Source: Lutraria lutraria
Taxonomy: Eukaryota; Mollusca; Bivalvia; Venerida; Mactridae
Reading direction: 5' to 3'
Length of the DNA: 64,000 nt
Assembly: GCA_964023205.1 (NCBI GenBank)
Contig: OZ026836.1
Location: forward strand, 3,789,501 to 3,853,500
The notes beneath the pieces are model-generated. The model was not told the origin of the DNA. It ran no database searches and worked only from the letters and a program-made list of their open reading frames with translations. Below, piece after piece: positions 1 to 12,388 of this stretch. Position 1 is the stretch's first letter. Every line of letters begins with the position of its first letter. A program made the position numbers and the translations under genes.

Positions 1-75
1 ATATATACCCGACTGGCACACGGCTGTTCTACCAATTCCACCAAGTCTCACACAGCGACCTCCTACGGCACGTAT
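1..75 (-). CDS. Last exon (partial) of secreted cysteine-peptide gene, minus strand
   Basis: Read on the minus strand, an acceptor CAG (rc of 76-78) is followed by an open phase-0 exon that runs off the left edge of the window. It contains GGRCVRLGG and ends VCQSG, matching the last exon of the plus-strand gene at 8385-8516, which has GRCTQLGG and YICQSG. The two are therefore paralogous terminal exons. It most likely belongs to the same transcript as the signal-peptide exon at 1474-1602, since both use phase 0. A middle exon equivalent to 5726-5926 was not recognised between them. Function unknown; the conserved core G-R-C-x2-L-G-G-x-G is the only signature seen. Confidence 0.6.
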   Translation of the reverse strand, partial: MRAVGGRCVRLGGIGRTAVCQSGIY

Positions 76-1012
76 CTGAAATACAATACATGTATTAAGT
101 CAAAGTTAGGTTCATATAGTAACCATCTCAGTGCATTTTAGAGTCTACGTCTTAGCGTCTTCTTATATTGCGTACATGTTTGTAGTAGCCACCAATCGCA
201 CAAATACTTTGAGTGTTTTATATGTACAACATGAATTAAATGACAGCGATTTAAGCATGCTTTATTCATCCGTATTAACATATGTAGCAATGAATCTTTT
301 TTGCGTCCTAGCCTTTAAAAACATCGATTTATTTATATATCTATAATTAATTTGGAAGCTACGGAATACTAGTACATGTACTTGCTCCTTGACTACATCC
401 AACCCTTTACCATCTGCTTTGACAGATCCTGGCGCACGCGGACGTGTTTTTTAACGCGTATGAAATTGTGGTACAAGCGAATTTTCACGGTTATTTATGA
501 ATCTTTAAGGTATGGATCATTTAATAAACATGTAGTTTTACTTGAAACATAATATTATAAGACAGCGTCATGTTTTTCTACAATCAAGTACTGTACATTT
601 ATCCTGAGGACGGTTAAAATTGAGGTGAAATATTCAGTTTGTGATTATGAGTATAATGCACAAACGTAACTTTATTATTACATTGATGAAATGTTTCATA
701 GCGTGATATCAAATATATTATCCTGCCAGAGGTCGCTGTATAATTTTCTTGATACTCTTTCGTGCCAGGTTTTTATCTGTTACGTTAAGAACTTTCAACT
801 TGTACTAGGAAGCTATGTTCTTGTGGTTTATATATTTATCATATACGATATTAAACAAAAAACAAACAAAGAGTGTTGATTATAAAATAGAAAGAGTGCA
901 TTCATAATTGTTCATGTACATGTAAAGAAAGCCTTGGTTACATAAGACAAAATATGAACCTACTACTTCGTATTCAATTTGACAATCCACTTCACTCTCA
1001 GTCGGTACGGCG

Positions 1013-1019
1013 GGTATAA
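1013..1019 (+). promoter_or_regulatory. TATA box
   Basis: TATAAAG sits in a locally GC-rich patch (GGCGGGTATAAAGGCCG), unusual in this AT-rich stretch and typical of a core promoter. A start site is expected near 1043. The first ATG downstream is at 1121. Confidence 0.5.
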
Positions 1020-1120
1020 AGGCCGACATATCCCGTGCACTTCCCATTGTAGCAGTATTCGAGCGATCAATTTGTGATAACCAACTCTAGAAAAAACACG
1101 TGGCATATCAGACAGAGATA

Positions 1121-1270
1121 ATGACAGAATTACAAATATACATACTTTACAACACTGTCTCCTTTTTGTTCACTGTAGGATTCGTTTTATTTAACTTATT
1201 TTATAAAACAAAATGTAAAAGTATGTATGTCTTCAGCCATTTAAAGCTAGTTCATGACAACAAAATTTAA
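1121..1270 (+). CDS. Small membrane-anchored ORF (49 aa) downstream of a TATA box
   Basis: ATG at 1121 opens a 49-codon frame ending TAA at 1268-1270. Residues about 8-27 are strongly hydrophobic (ILYNTVSFLFTVGFVLFNLF), followed by basic KTKCK, giving a short N-terminal anchor like the first exons of the MIEAP-like genes at 12389, 47430 and 62026. The good TATA box 100 bp upstream supports transcription. It could instead be the first exon of a longer spliced gene, but the GT sites in it are not in phase 2 as they are in the MIEAP-like first exons. No family recognised. Confidence 0.3.
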   Translation: MTELQIYILYNTVSFLFTVGFVLFNLFYKTKCKSMYVFSHLKLVHDNKI

Positions 1271-1473
1271 TGACAATGGTGTAAATAAATAATATAAAAG
1301 TCTACATTTAAAATAGAGCTCTAATCATGGAACTAGTATTATTTTTTATTTTCGCTGGAAATAAATAAATTGAATATAACAATTTCTGACATTAATTGTT
1401 GACATTATTGTTTGTAACTAAATGCAAAAGCGTGTAAACTGGAAAATCAACAATTATCAAAATTTTGTCTTAC

Positions 1474-1602
1474 CGGCATTCTAGAACGATGTCGTCTGCG
1501 GTCAGCATTCCTCTTGGAGCGTGCATTGGTGTCGTGAGCACTAATCGAGTACACTAATAAAGCGTACGTCAGAATTAACGCCATCGTCAATTCTTGTGAC
1601 AT
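1474..1602 (-). CDS. Signal-peptide exon of secreted peptide gene, minus strand
   Basis: Minus-strand ATG at 1602-1600 opens 43 codons that end exactly at a donor (CCG|GTAAGAC, donor at 1473-1471), phase 0. Residues 1-22 form a signal peptide with a hydrophobic core (MALILTYALLVYSISA), followed by a strongly basic stretch with RSKR and RRRHR, which could be proprotein-convertase sites. The plus-strand paralogue's first exon (3100-3234) has the same design: signal peptide, basic stretch, phase-0 donor. The last exon of this gene is probably at 1-75. Secreted; function unknown. Confidence 0.6.
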
Positions 1603-3099
1603 TTTACTGAAAATTCAAATATAGACTGATGTAGCATTTAACAATATAAATGTATAAAAGACCAATTTACGCATGGCTGACTATATTGTATTTGATCCAG
1701 TAAAATAGAAAGATAGACGAATATCATTGTGCAATTTTATTAAACTGCCAAAGATGGACAATTTCCCGGTCAAGGCTTGCATTTATTTTTAGGTTCGGTG
1801 AGATTCGGTGACTTTCGTTAGTAACATGATAATTTACTTTACACCGGTTGTCGAATGTACAACCATGCTCTTAATGATGCACTACCTAATATTATATAAA
1901 CATGATAAATGGGACATCCTTAAACGGTAATATAAACGAAAACTGACGAATGTGGTACGAAGCTAAAAATAATCGCATTCAGCGATCGTGTAATTATTCA
2001 GCTTTGACAGTTCAATAAAATCGCCCTATCACCACGCGTTTCGCTTTGAATAAGTTTTGAAATAATAAAAAGACAACTTGCCTCAGCTATTCAGTCCTGG
2101 TGAAGCTTATAAATCCTAAGTTAAATTCTCCAGAAAAAAACGCCACTTAAATATTCAGGATCGACCAGTTCTGTAGTTATAAGGATCGATGAATTATATT
2201 TTTCGTACTTCCCGCTGTCTGAAAACCAAATAATAGAAACTATTTTTTTCCGCAGACAAAATATGTATCTATCGATGTCCATCAATTGGAAGACTCGTAT
2301 GACCTAATTGGTCGAAATGGATTACATCTGACCTATCGGAGCAAAGCTAAGTGAGTCACTTCGTGTGAGTTCATTGACACGTTGTCTGATTTGGTGGGAA
2401 CTATTTGGAACAACATATTAAAGCTTTTATCAATTAAATTCTACATAAAAACTGACCATTCTGTTGATCAATAATTACGACGTAGAAAACACGAAAACAG
2501 CAACAAACGTACGTAGGACTAAACTACAAGCACATTTTTAGGATTAAAGACTCGTGCAGGAAAGGTGCCACTCCGAGTAACTTGCAAATCTCGCATTCGT
2601 GGATGAATATATTTGTTGCCACACAAAAGCGACGTAAAAGATAAAAAAGTTAAGTGTTTATTTTTTACATTGATGTCCACTTCAGTACATCGTACATTTT
2701 CAATTTTTGATTTCGAAGAATCATCACAAATCACGAACAGACACATTCATAAACATTTGCCAAAGAAAAATGCACGAAAGATAAGCGCAAGTTTATAAAA
2801 AGTCCATAACAACAATATTGCCAAGAATTATCTTCGCTCTGTTCTAATAATTTTTGATGTTTCACTTATCTAATCAAGCCGACTTTTTGCAAAGTGTGCT
2901 TTCATCTTTAATAATATGCTGCAATGTGGTGCACTCAATGCATTATTCAATATACCAAGCATTATCTATTTACGTCTTATATTTAACAACGTTTCAAGAA
3001 TTTTGTAGGTTCATTTAACTAAAACACGCGCACTTTGTTCTTTCATTATTTACACAGTACATTGGAGTAACTGGAAATAATTCTAAAAACTCTCAGAAA
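1603..3099. other. Intergenic region between divergent secreted-peptide genes
   Basis: About 1.5 kb separates the ATGs of the two divergent paralogues, so it should contain both promoters. It is AT-rich. I found no clear TATA box close to either ATG and no coding signal that I trust. Confidence 0.4.
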
Positions 3100-6000
3100 A
3101 TGTTCAAAGTACGAAAGTCGGATTTTTTCGCATTACTGTGCATAGTTTGTGTCATGTTGCATCTCAAAGGATGTGTGGCACAAATGCGACGATCACACCA
3201 CGGTTCGCAAAGAAGACACAATCAAAATAGTCAGGTAAGAAAATTAAATTTGAAGATCGAAACTATCTTGTGAATAGTTGTCTAAATTGCTTCGAATTCT
3301 CTAGATCTAACGCCCTCATTTTCGAAAATTTCGCCCCACTTTATTATCCAATCAGTGACGAGGATTTAATAAAAAACTTTTGGCTTTCTTGTCTTAATAG
3401 AATTTAAAACGGAGTTCTAACTTCTAAGTTTCGAACAATGTCTAAGAACACACTGCGCATGCAGCGGAATAAGACGGTTTGAATTCATATTTGTGTGTTC
3501 TTCGTAAAAAAGAAAGCATCTTTTCGCTTTCTTAAGAACACCCAAATATGCGCTCTAACCTATACTAGTACTGAATTCATGTTGAAATATGATTACTTTT
3601 CTGTCTCTGTGTATTTCTGCTTTCAGCATTAAACTTTGGCATATGCCCTGGTTTCAGACATCATTTTTGGTGCGAAAGCTCCTATAGCTATACACCACTT
3701 TTCAGCATACAATTAAATGACGCTCTTACATGTGCAGCCGCGTTGAAATATAGCACCGCTTGTTATATAAATAAAAATTGTAGACTTTGCAATTTTGATC
3801 ATGGTAGGAGATGTATATTGCAGGATTATGATGATTTTGAAAGCATGGGGAACATTTTGGCAGTTTAAACTTTAAAACTAACGATTATAATAATTGAGTA
3901 TTCATCCGCACAAAAGTTTCATTCATAAACTTGTTCCATTCAGTAAAGTAGTTCTGGAACACTATGTTGTCTCTGAGAGTAGTGAGATTACTTAATGACA
4001 CAATGAGACGGCATCTTCTCAACATAAACAATGACTAGAAAATCAACATTTTTATCAAATTTTCATAGAAGGGTATGATCTGCCTCGACCAAGATTCAAG
4101 CTCAGATCGCCGAGTTATAAGTCCAGTGAGATCGCCGAGTTACGAGTCCAGTGAGATCGCTGAGTTACGAGTCCAGTGAGATCGCCGAGTTACGAGTCCA
4201 GTGCACTGACCACTAACCACAGTCGAAGCCCTTAAGATATCAACAAACGAAAGGGGAAGATACAAATATTGCCATTATATACATTTGTGTCTTAAATGCA
4301 GGCTCGACAAATTGTTATTGATGTTCGGAAATGGTGGTTAGGTTAAATATTGAAACATTCAAATATTATATATTAACAATGAATAATGACTGATTGTACT
4401 TCATTGTGTTATAAAATAATGTCGTTTACCAAGCGAGTTCACGAAGGTCCATAATTACTTGTCTAATCGGCTCGTGTCCATATAATAGTCTTGCCTTTTT
4501 AAAAAATTACTTTATAATACTAATTACAAATATTTTTATTCAACATCATACATGCATTTCTTTTATTCTAACACGAAATAAATTTGTGCAGTTTTATATT
4601 GAGTATATCCTATTTGCTATAAAGTTTAAAATTACGCAAAGAGTAAAGAAAATACTCAGAATGCTCCCATTTACCCAATATCGTGTAGCCAATACATTTT
4701 GCATATTTTGAAACCAAATTTGCCTGTATTTTGCTCTCATAAGTATAAAAAAAAATCACACTAACTAACCAAGTGCTCACTTTCGTTTCGTGTTAGTATA
4801 CATACAACAATTATTGTTTCGGTCCACATATGGTATGGTATATAAAAGCTACAAGAAGAGTTCTGTTGATAAATACATTTGTATGGCTTTCCTGTTGAGG
4901 AAGGTTGCTATTTGATAACACCACGTGCTTTGTCTGCGTTTCGTTTCGGCAAACCTCCATTCAGATCGCTTGAATTTCGGAATCATTTTTCGTATCAGAC
5001 AAATATATAACTCATACTCCACGTCATATTTATCTTAGACAGCTATTTGAATAATTATTTTGGATAATACAACAAAGTTGATTTAAGTAATGTCTTATAT
5101 CATAATCCAGACATGGTCTCATAAAGCACGAGGCATTTGATCTGGTTTTATTCCCTAATTTGGTTGACTGCGGCGGTACAGTTAGATGATTCATCCCGGA
5201 AAGCAACAATCAATAGATCTCCTGCCTCAAGCCATACAACAGAAATATTTTACGAACCGTCAATATTCATCTACTAAACAGAACGCGGCCGCACTAAACT
5301 CATTTATTTCTATATAAGCAATTGCTTGTGGTGAATTTCTGACCGCCAAGATAACAATATTACAATGTAGTTTCTTGAACATTCGCGTGTGTTTCCAGCG
5401 TAACATTTAAGACGATTTATTTAATTTGATAGAATGAAGTCTGAGAATGAGTTCAGATTAGTTTCGAACAGAATTGGTACAAACAGTTTCTTTAGTGGTA
5501 TGCCTAATGTATCTTTAATCATGCCACAGTATTGAAATTGTTACACAGTATGGATACAAATGTATTATTCTGCAATTATGTTTATCATTATTTTTATACA
5601 ATTGTATAAAGTCGAGATGTTGTGGAATCTTTTGACTGTCCTACTCTACGCTATGCCATTTTTAGTCATATTTATACTGTAATTTGATCGCTTGCTGACG
5701 AAAACACTGCGTATTTATGTTTTAGGCAAATGGCCCCGAAAATGGTCTGCCTATTGGGTTGCGTGAGCGATATTTGAATGCTGTGGATGAGCAACAGTCA
5801 CAACAGCACCTACCCACCGCCACTGAAGCTACCCATGGTCCTGATCGAAGAAGAGCAAGTTGGAATCGTTTTACTCCAAGCATACCGACACCCATGGATT
5901 CTGACTGCTTCGTAAATGTTTGTCACGTAAGTAAAAGGTGTAGACATAATGTCAGTCACAAGTTATAAGTTCTAGGAATTTTTTAACAGTTCCTCTGCAA

Positions 6001-8516
6001 TTCATAGGAATATGGCTGTATTTGTATTTCTTTTTTTTTCGTTATTGTTTATGTTATTGATATTGAATGTCTTATTAGTATTACTTATCTAGAAAAAATT
6101 CATAGTATACTTTGTTCAATGTACATGTACAGTAATATAATTCTATTTTAATTATACATGTATTGTAAACTGTTGGGCTTAATGTCTTAGGTTTGGAATA
6201 TATATATATGTATATTTAAGTAATTCATTATTATTTCATACTGTCAAAAGTAAAACCCAATTTACATACACAAAATGCAAGTTAATAAGATTGATATTTT
6301 GTTTATATTTGTATTGGATTGAAAACTTTAGTGCGCATCGCTACAAGTTCTGCGCAAGTATAAAACTACCAACTATAGTTATTTTTACAGGGAATTGTGT
6401 TTTCGCCGGCCTTAGAATACGCGAGCATTGTATCCCGCGCTAGTTTAGGCAATAATTCAAGAAAAATATGCATTTAATGTATTAATTCACATCCATAACT
6501 GTGTATTAGATAATATAATGTGAAATAACAATGAATTAGTCAAGAAAACTGTGTTTGATTTATATTTTATAAGGGATGTTTGTTGAAATGCCTGATTTTT
6601 GTGTACTTTGACTCATATGGTCAATTTTGATAACGAGTATTAAAAAGTACCAAGGATACACATCATACCTTTTTAAGTTGTTCAGTACTATATATATTGT
6701 GCTGTTATTTGAAGTTTAAAAAACTCTGTCCGTTGAAAAATGTTTATGGATGTTATTTTCTTCAATCTTATGTTGGATTGTTTCCGTTTTAGACGGATTT
6801 TAGTAATTAGTTGATTTATTTTTCCAAATAGATTTTTGTCCTTTAAACAATATTTGTACTTTCTTCCAATCAAAAAGGTGTAAAGAAATTGACTGTGGCT
6901 TAAGAAATACAATTGTACCAACCATTTTTAAGAAATACATGATTTTTCATAATTCACACAAAATGATCTTATAGCGGGGATCAAACAACTGACCATAACT
7001 CGCAAACGAGCATGGAGACCTATATTTTTCTATTTGCTTTTGTTTTAGGAATAATCTTCATATATGCAAAGTTTTAACAAAATCTATCCGTTACAGTTTA
7101 TTGTGATAAACGTCCTTAATTCACTGCTGAATTTTATGTCTTCTAAAAACCTGCTTCTACTGTTGATTATTTTTACATTTTTATTTATGTAAACATTTAT
7201 ATCGTGTTTTTATTTATGTAAACATTTATATCGTGTTTTTATTTATGTAAACATCTATATCGTGTATTTATTTATGTAAACATTTATATCGTGTTTTTAT
7301 TTATGTAAACATTTAGATCGTGTTTTTATTTATGTAAACATTTAGATCGTGTTTTTATTTATGTAAACATTTAGATCGTGTTTTTATTTATGTAAACATT
7401 TATATCGTGTTTTTATTTATGTAAACATTTAGATCGTGTTTTTATTTATGTAAACATTTAGATCGTGTTTTTATTTATGTAAACAATTAGATCGTGTTTT
7501 TATTTATGTAAACATTTATATCGTGTTTTTATTTATGTAAACATTTATATCGTGTTTTTATTTATGTAAACATTTATATCGTGTTTTTTACGTATGGACT
7601 TCATGGTATCTTACAACAATAACCCTACAAGTAAACAAGTACACATTTTTATAGAAAATACTGAAAACTTGAGAGAAAACTAAATGTTCGTAATACATGT
7701 ATATGAAATAAAATGTCAAGATACATTTCTGTGGTCAAGCATCGAAGCATCGTAGTCGGTAGTTATGGTCACTGAATTTTTTCGTTGGAGGCCGCTAACA
7801 CAGATTTGACTGGATTACAAGATTTAAAGCCAACAAAGTATACCCGCTGAATAGTTCAAGAAATTCATCTGAAATATGGGCTATAATTGCATGCACTCAT
7901 CGAGAATCAATTTGGTACACATACTCGTATAATATAAATACACCATACTAAGACAATGGCGAACAAATAACCAAGTCTTTATTGAAGGTGATCTTTGATT
8001 GTACGAATATCTGTCTTTACAAGCATGTGGTACAAGTTAACAGTTTCATGGGGTAAAGCGCTACTTTCAATCATAAACTTCGGTTCATCTAACTAGTGTT
8101 CCTAGTCTGTATTCTAACCACTAGTACATTCATTAATGAGCCAGCAACTTCTCAACGTCTGTCAAATATTTATAGAATGCTAGGATCTGTCGCATCTGGG
8201 ATTCAAACCCGTATCAATAATGATCAATAACGGTCTTTAATTGAATGGTCTATATTCACAGAATGGCTTTTATTAGGAGGTGACCGCTAACACAGGTTTG
8301 ATAGTTATAATTATTATCGTATTACAGCATATGAGATACCAAAACTGTCTTATATTATTATTTGTGATTTATTTGTTATTCCAGACACAACGTGGTAGAT
8401 GTACACAGTTAGGAGGGAGGGGCATTAACAGGCCGTACATATGCCAAAGCGGTGATCAATTTGAATTTCAACGGGAATGTGAATTGATAGTATTTCACCG
8501 ACATTATAATGATTAG
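3100..8516 (+). CDS. Secreted cysteine-containing peptide gene, three exons (155 aa)
   Basis: Exons 3100-3234, 5726-5926 and 8385-8516 are all phase 0 with good sites (CAG|GTAAGA; TTTTAG|GCA; CAC|GTAAGT; TTCCAG|ACA). Joined they encode 155 residues. Residues 1-28 are a signal peptide (hydrophobic FFALLCIVCVMLHL, ending near CVAQ), followed by a basic RRSHHGSQRRH stretch. The middle exon is polar and Q/T-rich and ends DCFVNVCH. The last exon carries GRCTQLGG and YICQSG and ends at TAG 8514-8516. Five cysteines remain after the signal peptide, an odd number, so a free cysteine or a dimer is possible. An AATAAA lies near 8880. Paralogue of the minus-strand gene at 1-1602. Role unknown; an extracellular peptide is the inference. 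Confidence 0.55.
3629..3868 (+). other. Cysteine-rich orphan exon candidate
   Basis: An open frame of 79 codons after TTTCAG (acceptor at 3625-3626) ends TAA at 3866-3868. Its translation is dense in cysteine (ICPGF, WCESS, LTCAAA, ACYINKNCRLC, RCIL; eight Cys), which is improbable for random AT-rich DNA. With acceptor use at 3627 it would need a phase-1 upstream donor, whereas exon 3100-3234 ends in phase 0, so it does not join that exon. It may be the terminal exon of another secreted gene or a decayed exon. Confidence 0.35.
3869..5725 (+). other. Intron 2-side non-coding stretch of the secreted-peptide gene
   Basis: AT-rich sequence between exons 3234 and 5726 of the plus-strand gene. Apart from the SINE near 3940-4225 no element or exon is recognised. 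Confidence 0.35.
3940..4225 (-). repeat. tRNA-derived SINE with a 4 x 25-bp expansion
   Basis: The minus strand carries a box A-like TGGTTAGTGG (near 4210) and a box B-like GAGCTTGAATCTTGG (near 4092-4103), a tRNA-type RNA polymerase III promoter. Between them the segment GAGATCGCCGAGTTACGAG and following TCCAGT is repeated four times at an exact 25-bp period (4103-4202), so the anticodon-arm region of the SINE head has been amplified. The body is related to copies at about 8060-8215 and 15690-15920. Confidence 0.5.
7178..7583. repeat. 29-bp minisatellite, 14 copies
   Basis: The unit (starting TTTTTATTTATGTAAACATT, then TATATCGTG) repeats at an exact 29-bp period; 406 bp = 14 x 29. Copies differ mainly at one position (TTTATATCG versus TTTAGATCG), so the array expanded recently. 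It lies in an intron and is not coding. Confidence 0.9.
8060..8215 (-). repeat. SINE fragment (tRNA-derived family)
   Basis: Body motifs TCTGTATTCTAACCA, GAGCCAGCAACTTCTCAAC and a box B-like GGGATTCAAACCCG match the better-preserved SINE at 15690-15920. Tail and head are diverged. Confidence 0.5.
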
Positions 8517-8943
8517 GAAATTAAACTTGCAAAGACTGCTCTGAATATTTAACACTCAGCTTAGAGATACGAAAAACGCATTTGTATGTGAGCATTACAT
8601 AAAATGATTTTGTGACATTGTTGTCGTGACAAAATATTAAAACATAATGAAAGTGTGATACATGAACATATAAATGTGTTTTATTCAGTTTCCTTGACCG
8701 CTAATGTTATTAGAAAACTTAAATGTAAAAAAGACTGTACTATTGCGAAATTATAGATAATTTTATTGTTGTGCTAAAATCTATGTTTGCACTTAAAGAA
8801 TACGATAGGTAATCCATGCTTTCATTTAAAAATACATCTATGTTATGATTTTATACTAGAATGATATTTTACAGGAATGAAATAAAAAAGAAATAAAGAA
8901 ACATTGAACGGCTAATAAAGCGTTTCTCATATTTTTTTAACAA

Positions 8944-9099
8944 CAGTCAAACCTGTAAATAAAGGCCAAAGTTGGGAAAGACAAAACATGACCTTTATTG
9001 ACATTTTATCCTAAATAATCAATGATGATATTAAAAAGAACGACATGCATTCACAAGGTGGCCATCATTTGGAAGTAGCTGCTAACAAAGGTTCGACCA
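8944..9099. mobile_element. Short MITE, CAGTCAAACCTG termini
   Basis: Begins CAGTCAAACCTGTAA and ends with an imperfect reverse complement (AACAAAGGTTCGACCAT). The same termini bound short elements at 12667-12772 and 61472-61630. The family resembles small non-autonomous DNA transposons; its superfamily is not established. Confidence 0.45.
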
Positions 9100-9118
9100 T
9101 ATAGTGTTACCTCTCCAG

Positions 9119-9352
9119 ACGGCCTCTATTTTGAGCAATAATCCCCTTCAACAACAGCATGTTTATTTCTCAAATGTACCATTCAACTATATTAATGTAA
9201 CCTCTCTAGAGCAACAACCTCTTGACAGAGATATAATTTTGCTTTTCCCAAATGGTGTTGCTTTGTACAGATTTGACTGTAACAACATTACACCTGTAAA
9301 TGTGAGTAGTCGCAAGGATCGTGTTTCGTTTGTCAGTTTGGACAGCTCTTGA
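9119..9352 (+). other. Possible extra terminal exon, N-glycosylation-rich
   Basis: A good acceptor (CTCTCCAG|ACG) opens a phase-0 frame of 77 codons ending TGA 9350-9352, matching the phase-0 donor at 5926/5927. The translation has three N-x-S/T sites (NVT, NIT, NVS) and one cysteine, in keeping with an extracellular protein. It could be an alternative last exon of the secreted-peptide gene or chance. It does not resemble exon 8385-8516. Confidence 0.25.
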
Positions 9353-12090
9353 ACCAGAACACAGGACTGGTCCCGAGGTTATTAAACTTAAAAACAGTCT
9401 CTCAGCTCACATCTCCATTATATTTTCAGAGTATTACAATTGAAAACAGAGCTGAATAACGTCTGACTACATTTTAGACATGTTATGCCGTCAGACTGAT
9501 GTATCAATGTAACACAGGTCTCATCGATTAACAGGCCCGAGGTTATAAAACATTACATTGTTTACCGAGCTTTAAGCTTATATGTTGTATTTTAAAAGAC
9601 AACGTGTCAGATGAGAGCTCGGAAACCGCGATGTAAACAATTAACAATAATAAAACATAAATGAACTTATTGTACTTAACGTTATCTCTCCTGGAATTAT
9701 TTATCTAAAGAATCATAACTTGATGCCAACAAATACATACATTGGTATGTTGTAAACATGGGGGGGGGGGGGTTCAAACAGAACGACTTTGAACATATAC
9801 ATCGAGATTGACACGGTATAATTCATTAACATTTATTTCTAATTATTTGCTGTAAGTGAGTCAAAGGTCGTCTGTAAAGACCGTTCGTTAGTCGAAATTA
9901 CTAAATCTGGCCAGTAAAATCCCTTGTACCCTATATTCCGGAAGTGTTTGCAATCATTACTTGGAGGAATATCGACAGTTTTATTGCCACTGTTACAAAA
10001 CAACTGAGCAGATTAACAGGCCCGAGGTTATAAAACTTAACATTGGGGATATATATAAATACTTCCTATTCTCACAAAAGATATGTTTAGACAAAAGATA
10101 ACTATATCAAAGATGAATATTTAAGCCTTAGCAAATATCTGATATCTTCGCGCACCATGCATGGTTTATAACATTTTAGTTATTAGTTTGTCAAAAAAAC
10201 ACGGAAATGAGTGTACATTTGAGAATTGATATTTGAGTGTAACATTTGCGAGTTGATATTAGAAGTTGATATTTGAGTGTTTTATATTTGAGAGTTGAGA
10301 CAAATTAGGTTTGCGGACCCTGAGTTTAGACAAAAAGATTTTGAAATAGATATACTATGATGAAAAACATACTGTATTCTGGATTTTACAATCGATGATA
10401 TTTGTCTGTTTATGACTTGATCCCAAATGACCAATTTGTGATTGACAACTTAAATTAACACGTACTACAAGTGCTGAAATTTGTAGAATACACTGCAGTC
10501 TTTGAATAATTACTTTCAGTCACACCCAATAATTCTTAACATTATAGTCCCTAGAGTATTTTTGTTATCAAATCACTGATATAGCGACCATTATATACTA
10601 GTATAGTGATAAACACACATTATATGTAATCCTTTATCTACACTACCCGGGTTTACGCGACCATTTATGTTTATCTAGATCCAGGAAGTTAATTAAGACA
10701 TGAAAACAGAAATACCCTGAACATTTACACTTTATTGTCGGATTCTCGGAAATTTTCCAGGCTTTCTAGAAGAGATCACTTAAAGCATTTATCGGAGAAG
10801 TCAAAATATTTAACATATATTTTCGGAAAGACGGAGACAACAAATCAATAAAAATATCAAGGTAAGAACGTTTGTTTGTTTGACTTTACCCCCCCCCCCC
10901 CCTTTCAACAGTTAGGGTCACATGAGGCAGCCAATTCATCTAACCATCGTTCCTACTAGGCTCCTATCCTCCGTAAGCAACTGTCTACTTTCTCATATAA
11001 AGAGACATGGTCAGTATCTCTTACAGTGATTTGACGTCAGCCACCTTAACCACGAGGGCGGGTCAAGGTAAGAACGTCAGAGTAGCCATATTATTTGATA
11101 TTCTCGGCATATTGTATATTTGTATGTGTGTTGTTTAATATGCATAAGGGTAGGCGTATCAAAATGTACATATACGCAAGCAGTGACATTATTGGTTACA
11201 TTGTGTGAGTTGCAATAACTTATTAAATAAATACGTAATTCTGCAATATTCAAGACAACATCAACAACATAAGTAGAACACACACTTGACATTCTGTCAG
11301 GTGACATGACGTACTATAAAATGCAAGATGGCGACAGCAGACGGACAGGATTGGAATCCAAATGTCTTTTAATTAATCGTCCCCGAAGCTGATTTCCCTT
11401 TCAAAGTTTTTATTGTCTCAACCAATCGTGTTTAGATTTCTTCGTTGTGTAACTGATTTTTCCCAAACATTGATCAGACGACTCGATACTACCCGAAGAG
11501 TATTAGATTTAATAATGCATTTTCAGAAAATGTGTCATTTCGCAAAAAAATCGGTTTCGTCAGTAAAAATAGCTTTCGCACTTTTGAAGTAATTGAGAGA
11601 AATAAACGTTGCTTTACTTATTTGGGTAATACATTTCATCATATTTGGATAGTTATAGCGTTAGTTTATATTTTGCTGTTGTATTGTTATTGAAATTATG
11701 TAAACATTTAGTGAAAATTATATAAACTGATGTATCAACCTATACAAAATTATACAACACAAGAGACAAATCAACGTTTACCAAATTAAAGAAACACGGA
11801 AGTAATAACGAGGACATGTTAATGTACACATATAAATGAGAACACGCACGATCCCGGTGATGTGTAATAACTTTGTATGACGTTAATTTCTTCCTTTGGA
11901 TATATAGATATAGCATAAACACTGTTATAATTGAAACAAATAAGTAAATACCGTTTGTTATACACGCAACACTAATTAATATAAAATTGATTCATTAAGA
12001 CGAAATCATTAAAGTAACAATTCTCCAATCCGAACAAGTAGTTTATGGGTCTCTTTGGTTTGATAGACACAAAGGGACCCACATATTACT
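9353..12090. other. Non-coding stretch
   Basis: No supported gene. It holds a short dispersed repeat (CCCGAGGTTATAAAAC and variants near 9370, 9530 and 10020), homopolymer G and C runs near 9762 and 10892, and AT-rich filler. Confidence 0.4.
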
Positions 12091-12105
12091 ACTACTACTA
12101 CTACT

Positions 12106-12181
<76 letters not shown>

Positions 12182-12221
12182 GCAGCAGCAGCAGCAACAG
12201 CAACAACAACAACAACAACAT
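12091..12221. repeat. Trinucleotide microsatellite
   Basis: (ACT)n, then long (AAC)n, then (AGC)n and (AAC)n. The poly-leucine reading frame on the minus strand is a by-product, not a gene. Confidence 0.95.
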
Positions 12222-12388
12222 AATCTACATATTATGAAGAAGTTGCACAATAATTCACTCGCACTCACCTGTTCTTTTTAACCCATTTACTAATGGTATG
12301 CTTAATAACAAGTGATTAAATATCACCGACACTGATACATGGCATCACAGATAAACTATTTTCATGTTTGAAAATTTAATACTTGTAG

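Larger units (their letters stand above)
5927..8384 (+). other. Last intron of the secreted-peptide gene
   Basis: 2.5-kb intron holding a 14-copy 29-bp minisatellite (7178-7583), a SINE fragment (about 8060-8215) and lone right ends of a CAGTCAAACC-type MITE near 7790-7812 and 8275-8303. No further exon is recognised. Confidence 0.45.

Noticed and set aside
7178..7583. CRISPR-like array of 29-bp repeats
   Set aside because: The repeats are contiguous with no unique spacers and sit in an intron of an animal gene; it is a minisatellite.
12009..12221. Poly-leucine/poly-valine open frame on the minus strand
   Set aside because: It is the reading of a trinucleotide microsatellite and has no other coding evidence.
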